In this document: positions 59,214 through 64,000 of the stretch, piece after piece
Layout: each line of letters begins with the position of its first letter
Numbering within the stretch: position 1 is the stretch's first letter
The notes under the pieces: generated by a model
The model's input: only the letters and a program-made list of their open reading frames with translations
Told to the model about the DNA's origin: nothing
The model's database searches: none
Source of the DNA: Lachnospiraceae bacterium
GTDB taxonomy: Bacteria; Bacillota; Clostridia; Lachnospirales; Lachnospiraceae
Direction: 5' to 3'
DNA length: 64,000 nt
Assembly (NCBI GenBank): GCA_024693135.1
Contig: JAILLN010000038.1
Span: forward strand, 1 to 64,000
Translations under genes and position numbers: made by a program

Positions 59214-60303
59214 AATAAAGCTTCTCCTCCTTCAGATAAGTCCGGACAAGATAAAGGTCGTGAATGGAAAGGCCGGATTTCTGCAGCCTTCCCCCGGGCT
59301 TCGATACCATGCTCCCGATCATATTGTCGATCATCTTGTTGTAATTGATGTTTTCCTCGCCCTCCTCAAACCGCTTCAGGATCTCCGAGATCACGCAGTC
59401 TGACAGGTAGAGGATGGAAGCCTCCGCGGAGATGAATTCGGATTCCGTATCGTGATATTCCCGGACCAGCTCCACCAGATCCTCCGGAAATTCCGCCTCC
59501 TCCATGAGACTTAAGGTGGCCTCCTTCAGGTCTCCCCTTTCGGGATCCAGTACGCCGATCCTGTGATAGAAGCCGCCTCCCTTTAAGAGCAGGCGGTTCT
59601 TCCCCAGCCGGTCTGCCATCCGGTCGCAGAGATACGCCGTATGGATCGACTTCTTGTACTCCAGCTTATTCTCCCCCTTCAGCTTCAGCAGGAGGAAAAA
59701 CTCCGGATCCACGATAGCCGATACCGTATCCTTTTCCTCTACGATATTCTGCCGGACAATGAAGGCCGACAATCCGCCGATCACCATATTCAGCAGAAGC
59801 CCCACGGAGGGGTTTAAAATCAGGGAAGGAACCACGGTCTGCCTCTTCAGCACGATAAGCGCCGTATAGAAGGTGACATACAGAAGGGCATAGATCAGAA
59901 GGGGCTCCACGATCTTGACGTTCTCATTGCTCCGCATCAAAAGAAACAGGAAGAGGACCGTGGTGGCCACCCCGAAAAGATAGTATTCATAGCTTTTCTG
60001 GACCAGAAGAAGGGGAAGGGCATTGAGCATGACGGCGGTATAGATGCCCACATGGAAATCCGACAGCAGGGCAAGGATCATGCAGATCCCCGCCATGGGA
60101 AAGATCAGCTCCGGCAGCAGAGCAGATGCGGCCGCAAGCAGGCTTCCCAGGAAAAAAGCCAGGAAAAACCTGAGCGGATGCTCCTTCATCTCCGGACGGA
60201 TGGCGCCCTCCTGGGCTTCCTTCCCATAGACCGTGATCCCTCCGCAGATCAATATCAAAAAAACGACGACTGCCCGAAGCAGTACCGTGGATGTCAGATT
60301 CAT
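59197..60303 (-). CDS. Degenerate PgpH-like 7TM-HD membrane protein
   Basis: This encodes 368 residues. The first ~195 are hydrophobic, with about seven membrane segments. The cytoplasmic part aligns by eye with the HD domain of PgpH cyclic-di-AMP phosphodiesterases: KKSIHTAYLCDRMADRLG for the first histidine, GGGFYHRIGVL where PgpH has YYHDIGK, then a shortened loop and VREYHDTESEF. The catalytic Asp of the HD pair is replaced by Arg and the usual KRPxxFxENQ block is missing. The large extracellular 7TMR-HDED domain is also absent. It occupies the pgpH locus between phoH and ybeY, but is probably not a phosphodiesterase. Confidence 0.78.
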   Translation of the reverse strand: MNLTSTVLLRAVVVFLILICGGITVYGKEAQEGAIRPEMKEHPLRFFLAFFLGSLLAAASALLPELIFPMAGICMILALLSDFHVGIYTAVMLNALPLLLVQKSYEYYLFGVATTVLFLFLLMRSNENVKIVEPLLIYALLYVTFYTALIVLKRQTVVPSLILNPSVGLLLNMVIGGLSAFIVRQNIVEEKDTVSAIVDPEFFLLLKLKGENKLEYKKSIHTAYLCDRMADRLGKNRLLLKGGGFYHRIGVLDPERGDLKEATLSLMEEAEFPEDLVELVREYHDTESEFISAEASILYLSDCVISEILKRFEEGEENINYNKMIDNMIGSMVSKPGGRLQKSGLSIHDLYLVRTYLKEEKLYYDFLR

Positions 60304-61310
60304 GCTTTCTTTCCGTTCCGAACTCTGGTTTTTCTCTTCTTTTTCTCTCCCGCCTTTGCCGCCTCGTACTCCTCATAGGCACGGACGATCTTCTGTACCA
60401 GGGGATGCCTTACCACATCCTGGGCCGTAAGGCTGATGAAGCCCACCTCAGGGATGCCGGAGAGCACCTGCTCTGCCACGTCCAAACCGGAAAGCGTGCC
60501 GTAGGCCAGGTCCTTCTGGGTCCTGTCTCCGGTGATGACCACCCTGGAGCCGAAGCCGATCCGGGTAAGGAACATCTTCATCTGGGCAGGCGTAGTATTC
60601 TGGGCCTCATCTAAGATGATGAAGGACTGATCCAGGGTCCTTCCTCGCATATAGGCTAAAGGAGCCACCTCGATCAGGCCCTTCTCCATGTTTTTCAGGA
60701 AGGCTTCCGCGCCCATGATCTGATAGAGGGCATCATAAAGCGGCCTGAGATACGGATCCACCTTGCTCTGCAGGTCCCCCGGCAGGAAGCCCAGCTTCTC
60801 TCCGGCTTCTATGGCAGGCCGGGTCAGGATGATGCGCGATACCTCCTCATTCCGGAAGGCCGTGATGGCCATGGCCATGGCAAGATAGGTCTTGCCGGTG
60901 CCCGCAGGCCCGATGCCGAAGGTGATCATCCTCTTCCGGATGGATTCCGTATATTTAAGCTGGCCGGCTGTCTTGGGCTCTACGGGCTTCCCCTGTACCG
61001 TATGGCAGATCACCTGCCCCTCAAGCTCCTCCATATTGTCCCGGCTGTTTTCTTCTGCTAGATCCATGGCGTAGATCACCTGCTGTTCCTCGATCGCCTT
61101 TCCTTTAAGGGAAAGCTGGGAAAGCTCCCCGATGACCCGGGAGGCTTTCTTCACCTGGCCAGGATCTCCGATCACGGCCACCTTCCCGTCCCGGTAACGG
61201 ATGGAAACCCGGAAGCGGTCTTCGATCAGAGCCTCATAGCGGTCGAATTCGCCAAACATGGTCTTTACCTGTTCGGCTGTCATGTGGTTGCATTCAATCC
61301 AATCTGTCAT
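60300..61310 (-). CDS. phoH: PhoH-family ATPase
   Basis: This encodes 336 residues. After an N-terminal KH-like segment (about 20-80), the ATPase domain has FGIGPAGTGKTYLAMAMAI (Walker A) and LDQSFIILDEAQNTTPAQMK (Walker B), with GFGSRVVITGDRTQKDL later. The family is linked to RNA metabolism, but its exact role is unsettled. It overlaps rlmH upstream and the HD protein gene downstream by four bases each. Confidence 0.94.
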   Translation of the reverse strand: MTDWIECNHMTAEQVKTMFGEFDRYEALIEDRFRVSIRYRDGKVAVIGDPGQVKKASRVIGELSQLSLKGKAIEEQQVIYAMDLAEENSRDNMEELEGQVICHTVQGKPVEPKTAGQLKYTESIRKRMITFGIGPAGTGKTYLAMAMAITAFRNEEVSRIILTRPAIEAGEKLGFLPGDLQSKVDPYLRPLYDALYQIMGAEAFLKNMEKGLIEVAPLAYMRGRTLDQSFIILDEAQNTTPAQMKMFLTRIGFGSRVVITGDRTQKDLAYGTLSGLDVAEQVLSGIPEVGFISLTAQDVVRHPLVQKIVRAYEEYEAAKAGEKKKRKTRVRNGKKA

Positions 61311-61750
61311 TTATGGTATGGCTCATGCCGGATGATCTTCATGGCCCGGTAGATCTGCTCCAGAAGGATCACCCTCATAAGCTGGTGCGGAAACGTCATT
61401 TTCGAAAAACTGATCCTTCGGTCTGCCCGGTCCAGTACCTCCCGGCTGAGCCCATCCGATCCCCCGATCAGGAAAACCAGATGGCTTTTCCCGGACAGGG
61501 CAAGCTCCTCGATCATCCCCGCAAACTCCAGGGAGTCCATGGGGGTACCGTCTATGGCAAGAGCCAGCACATAGGCACCTTCCGGGAGCCGCTTCAGGAT
61601 CCTCTCTCCCTCCGATCTCGGGTCGGGACCTTCTCCCAGCTCCCAGATCTCAACCTTGGCAAACCGCGACAGTCTTTTTTCATACTCTCCGGCCGCCTCG
61701 CGGAAGAAATCCTTTCCCAGCTTGCCGACGGCCGCGATGCTGATCCTCAT
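61307..61750 (-). CDS. rlmH: 23S rRNA (pseudouridine1915-N3)-methyltransferase
   Basis: This encodes 147 residues, slightly shorter than usual (155-159). The SPOUT knot has LVFLIGGSDGLSREVLDRAD and ISFSKMTFPHQLMRVILLEQ, then IYRAMKIIRHEPYHK at the C-terminus. It methylates a pseudouridine in helix 69 of 23S rRNA, the type of site made by RluD, encoded at 19566. Both neighbours overlap it by four bases. Confidence 0.95.
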   Translation of the reverse strand: MRISIAAVGKLGKDFFREAAGEYEKRLSRFAKVEIWELGEGPDPRSEGERILKRLPEGAYVLALAIDGTPMDSLEFAGMIEELALSGKSHLVFLIGGSDGLSREVLDRADRRISFSKMTFPHQLMRVILLEQIYRAMKIIRHEPYHK

Positions 61751-62460
61751 TCTTCAAAAAGCCTGGAATAGATGGTTTCGATCAGGTCATTCATCAGGGC
61801 TTCATCCAGCTCCACGAACCTCTCCCCGATCTTTTCCCGGATAAAGAGCGCCCGGTCAAAATAAAGGTCGCTGTCTTCCTCCTCCGGATTGGCGGCAAGA
61901 TCCACCGACTCCGCATCGTAGGAATCCAAAAACCAATTCAGGATCTCCTCCCGCTTCTCCCTCTCCCTTACCGCGTCCTCTGAAACGCTTCTGGCCTTAA
62001 GGAGGGATGTGACCCCGAAATAAAGAAATACCGCAAACAAAAATCCCATGCTGCCGTATCCGATGATCTTCATGATGCCGCTCATATAGAAGGGGATCAC
62101 TCCCGCGATCATGAGGATCAGGCATATGACACCAATCGAGCCCACGAAAAGCAGGGTATAGCCGGAATTTTTAAGATCCTGGGCCTTTTCCTCTAAGGTC
62201 CTGGTCTCCTGCCTTAACGGCTCCCCCTTCGTTTCCGCTGTGCGTCCTTCTTCCTCTTCTTCCGAAGCTTCCCCATCCTCTTTGAGTTCTAAAGCCGTCT
62301 CTTCTTCAGACTCCGGCCCTTCTTCCAGCTCAGGAATTTCTGAAAGCTCCGGTCCTTCTTCCGCCTCAATCTCAAGAAGGGACTCCACCAGCTCTTCTTT
62401 GCAATCCGGACAGACCGTGATCCCTTCTACATATTCGCATTTACATTTCGGACAAAACAT
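61747..62460 (-). CDS. Zinc-ribbon membrane protein of unknown function
   Basis: This encodes 237 residues. The N-terminus MFCPKCKCEYVEGITVCPDC contains two CxxC pairs that should bind zinc. A long acidic segment (about 25-80, Glu-rich) follows. Two membrane segments lie at about 97-120 and 125-150, and a charged helical tail ends the protein. No catalytic motif is seen. It is cotranslated with rlmH through an ATGA overlap and lies 12 bases after nfnB. It may be a quality-control or stress sensor, but nothing in the sequence proves this. Confidence 0.82.
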   Translation of the reverse strand: MFCPKCKCEYVEGITVCPDCKEELVESLLEIEAEEGPELSEIPELEEGPESEEETALELKEDGEASEEEEEGRTAETKGEPLRQETRTLEEKAQDLKNSGYTLLFVGSIGVICLILMIAGVIPFYMSGIMKIIGYGSMGFLFAVFLYFGVTSLLKARSVSEDAVREREKREEILNWFLDSYDAESVDLAANPEEEDSDLYFDRALFIREKIGERFVELDEALMNDLIETIYSRLFEE

Positions 62461-62471
62461 GGCATTCCCCT

Positions 62472-63860
62472 TCAGCTAAGATATCCGTCTATGCCTTTTG
62501 CCGCCGCTCTTCCGGCGCCCATGGCTAAGATCACGGTGGCCGCGCCGGTCACGGCATCCCCGCCCGCAAATACCCCGGGCCTCGAAGTCTCTCCGTTTGA
62601 CTCATCCGCCACGATGCATTTTTTCTTATTGATCTCCAGCCCCTTCGTCGTAGAAGAGATCAGGGGATTCGGAGATGTCCCCAGAGCCATGATCACGGTA
62701 TCGCAGGGGATCTCGAATTCCGAGCCCGGCATTTCCACCGGTCTCCTGCGTCCGGATTCATCCGGCTCCCCAAGCTCCATCCGGATCACGCGGATGCCCT
62801 TTACCCAGCCCTTTTCATCCGTAAGGATCTCCACTGGATTGGTCAAAAGCTCGAAGCAGATGCCCTCTTCCTTTGCATGATGCACTTCTTCTGCCCTGGC
62901 CGGAAGCTCCTTTTCGGAACGGCGGTAGACTACGGTAACGGAGGATCCGAGCCGGAGCGCCGTCCTTGCGGCATCCATGGCTACATTTCCTCCGCCCACC
63001 ACCACGGTCTGCTTCCCGCAGCTGATGGGCGTATCATAATCCTCCCGGTAGGCCTTCATCAGGTTATTCCGGGTCAGGAATTCATTAGCGGAAAATACCC
63101 CCAGGGCCTGCTCCCCCGGGATCCCCATAAACATGGGAAGTCCGGCGCCGGAGCCGATGAATACCGCGTCAAAGCCCTCTTCCTCCAAAAGCTCGTCGAT
63201 GGTCTCCGATTTTCCGATGATCACATCCGTGCGGATCTCCACGCCCAGGGCCTTTACGTTTTCTACCTCCGGCATCACCACTCCGTCCTTGGGAAGACGG
63301 AACTCCGGGATCCCGTAGACCAGCACTCCGCCGGGCTTATGCAGAGCCTCAAAGACCGTGACGTCATAGCCCATCTTGGCCAGGTCTCCGGCGCAGGTAA
63401 GCCCCGCAGGACCGGAGCCGATGACGGCCACCTTCTTTCCCTTTTTCGAAGCCTCAAGGACAGGACGTATGCCCTTTTCCCTGGCCCAGTCTGCCACAAA
63501 CCGCTCCAGCTTGCCAATGGACACGGCCTCTCCCTTGATGCCCCGCACGCATTTTCCTTCACACTGGGTCTCCTGGGGGCAGACCCTTCCGCATACAGCT
63601 GGCAGGGCGCTGTCCTTGGCAATGATCTGAGCCGCCTTTTCATAGTCCCCATTCTTGACCTCCTGAATGAAGGCCGGGATATTGATGGATACCGGGCAGC
63701 CCTTAACGCAGAGCGGATTCTTGCAGTTTAAGCATCTTAAGGATTCCTGCCTTGCTTCCTCTTCGTTATAGCCTAAGCAGACCTCATCAAAGTTTTTTGC
63801 CCGTTCCTTCGGATCCTGCTCCCTGACGGGCACTTTTTTCATCATATCCATTTCCGGCAT
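62472..63860 (-). CDS. nfnB: NADPH-dependent ferredoxin-NADP reductase, large (GltD/NfnB-like) subunit
   Basis: This encodes 462 residues from the ATG at 63860 (GAGAGG upstream); an ATG at 63902 directly after the previous stop is an alternative. The N-terminal part binds [4Fe-4S] clusters through CLNCKNPLCVKGCPV and CGRVCPQETQCEGKCVRG. Two Rossmann motifs follow: VAVIGSGPAGLTCAGDLAKM for FAD and TVVVGGGNVAMDAARTALRL for NADPH, and a late PGVFAGGDAVTGAATVILAM. The direct neighbour ends like NfnA, so this is better read as NfnB of the bifurcating transhydrogenase than as the small subunit of glutamate synthase. No gltB lies in the window. Confidence 0.85.
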   Translation of the reverse strand: MPEMDMMKKVPVREQDPKERAKNFDEVCLGYNEEEARQESLRCLNCKNPLCVKGCPVSINIPAFIQEVKNGDYEKAAQIIAKDSALPAVCGRVCPQETQCEGKCVRGIKGEAVSIGKLERFVADWAREKGIRPVLEASKKGKKVAVIGSGPAGLTCAGDLAKMGYDVTVFEALHKPGGVLVYGIPEFRLPKDGVVMPEVENVKALGVEIRTDVIIGKSETIDELLEEEGFDAVFIGSGAGLPMFMGIPGEQALGVFSANEFLTRNNLMKAYREDYDTPISCGKQTVVVGGGNVAMDAARTALRLGSSVTVVYRRSEKELPARAEEVHHAKEEGICFELLTNPVEILTDEKGWVKGIRVIRMELGEPDESGRRRPVEMPGSEFEIPCDTVIMALGTSPNPLISSTTKGLEINKKKCIVADESNGETSRPGVFAGGDAVTGAATVILAMGAGRAAAKGIDGYLS

Positions 63861-63902
63861 GGTTTTCCTCTCCGTTTCTTTCTTGTCCTTAAAGCCATCC
63901 AT

Positions 63903-64000
63903 TCAGGCGCCACAGGATCCATGATGGGTATTCCCCTCCTGGAGTTCCAGTAGCTTCCTGCCTTCCTCCGTCTTATAAAGTGCCATCCGCTTCATGGCTC
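63903..64000 (-). CDS. nfnA: NfnA-like FAD/NAD-binding subunit (partial, C-terminal end)
   Basis: Only the last 31 or so codons lie in the window. They read MKRMALYKTEEGRKLLELQE then GNTHHGSCGA and stop at 63903. This ending, with THHG and a final Cys, matches the sulfide dehydrogenase / dihydroorotate dehydrogenase electron-transfer subunit family that pairs with NfnB. The stop codon lies directly before the alternative nfnB start. Confidence 0.75.
   Translation of the reverse strand, partial: AMKRMALYKTEEGRKLLELQEGNTHHGSCGA

Overview
This looks like a 64 kb piece of a chromosome from an anaerobic Firmicute of the Lachnospiraceae type (Clostridium cluster XIVa). No marker gene identifies a species, so this placement is an inference. 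It rests on gene content: a Re-citrate-synthase-like enzyme, ATP-dependent PEP carboxykinase, an NfnAB-type ferredoxin:NADP oxidoreductase, a very long class B PBP2, the Cthe_2159 / DUF4956 / VTC trio, and a dedicated class B sortase with its surface substrate. Nearly all genes from 1.8 kb to the right edge lie on the minus strand. The few genes at the left edge lie on the plus strand. A sequence closely resembling a Firmicute XerCD dif site sits close to this switch (653-680).

Layout. 0-1.8 kb: the end of a HigB-like toxin gene with its HigA-like antitoxin, the dif-like site, a degenerate tandem repeat and a YwaF-like membrane protein. 1.8-3.1 kb: an SPFH membrane protein with a ribbon-helix-helix protein, under a promoter whose -10 lies in a perfect palindrome. 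3.2-10.6 kb: a surface module with a secreted protein carrying both a papain-type and a subtilisin-type protease domain, a sortase B and its Ig-like substrate; a relic of another surface protein follows. 11.3-12.5 kb: a membrane diguanylate cyclase on the plus strand. 12.6-19.5 kb: Re-citrate synthase, the Cthe_2159 / DUF4956 / VTC trio, a Xer-type recombinase and a cytidylate-kinase-like protein. 19.5-28 kb: rluD, lspA, aroB, sepF, yggS, an HlyD-like adaptor with a P-loop partner, a D,D-carboxypeptidase, mgsA and rodA. 28-34 kb: PBP2, mreD, mreC, mreB and radC, the elongasome operon. 34-48 kb: a methionine gamma-lyase family enzyme, miaA, mutL, mutS, two chemoreceptors and miaB. 48-51 kb: pckA and a long coiled-coil membrane protein. 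51.5-64 kb: a tightly overlapping operon read leftward from nfnA/nfnB through rlmH, phoH, a degenerate PgpH-like HD protein, ybeY, DUF3048, a SpoVB-like flippase, two flavoproteins and proB to 5-formyl-THF cyclo-ligase.

The most unusual non-coding feature is a pair of inverted ~190 bp elements at 35751-35946 and 41708-41894 that flank miaA-mutL-mutS. Both fold into the same long hairpin, and four base pairs differ between the copies in a compensated way. This is strong within-window evidence for selection on structure, either as an RNA or as a hairpin-forming DNA element. The second copy is part of about 0.9 kb of stacked repeats. Short REP-like sequences that begin exactly after stop codons occur at three gene ends, and a related one lies in the repeat region. 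No tRNA, rRNA, CRISPR array, intact insertion sequence or prophage was seen.
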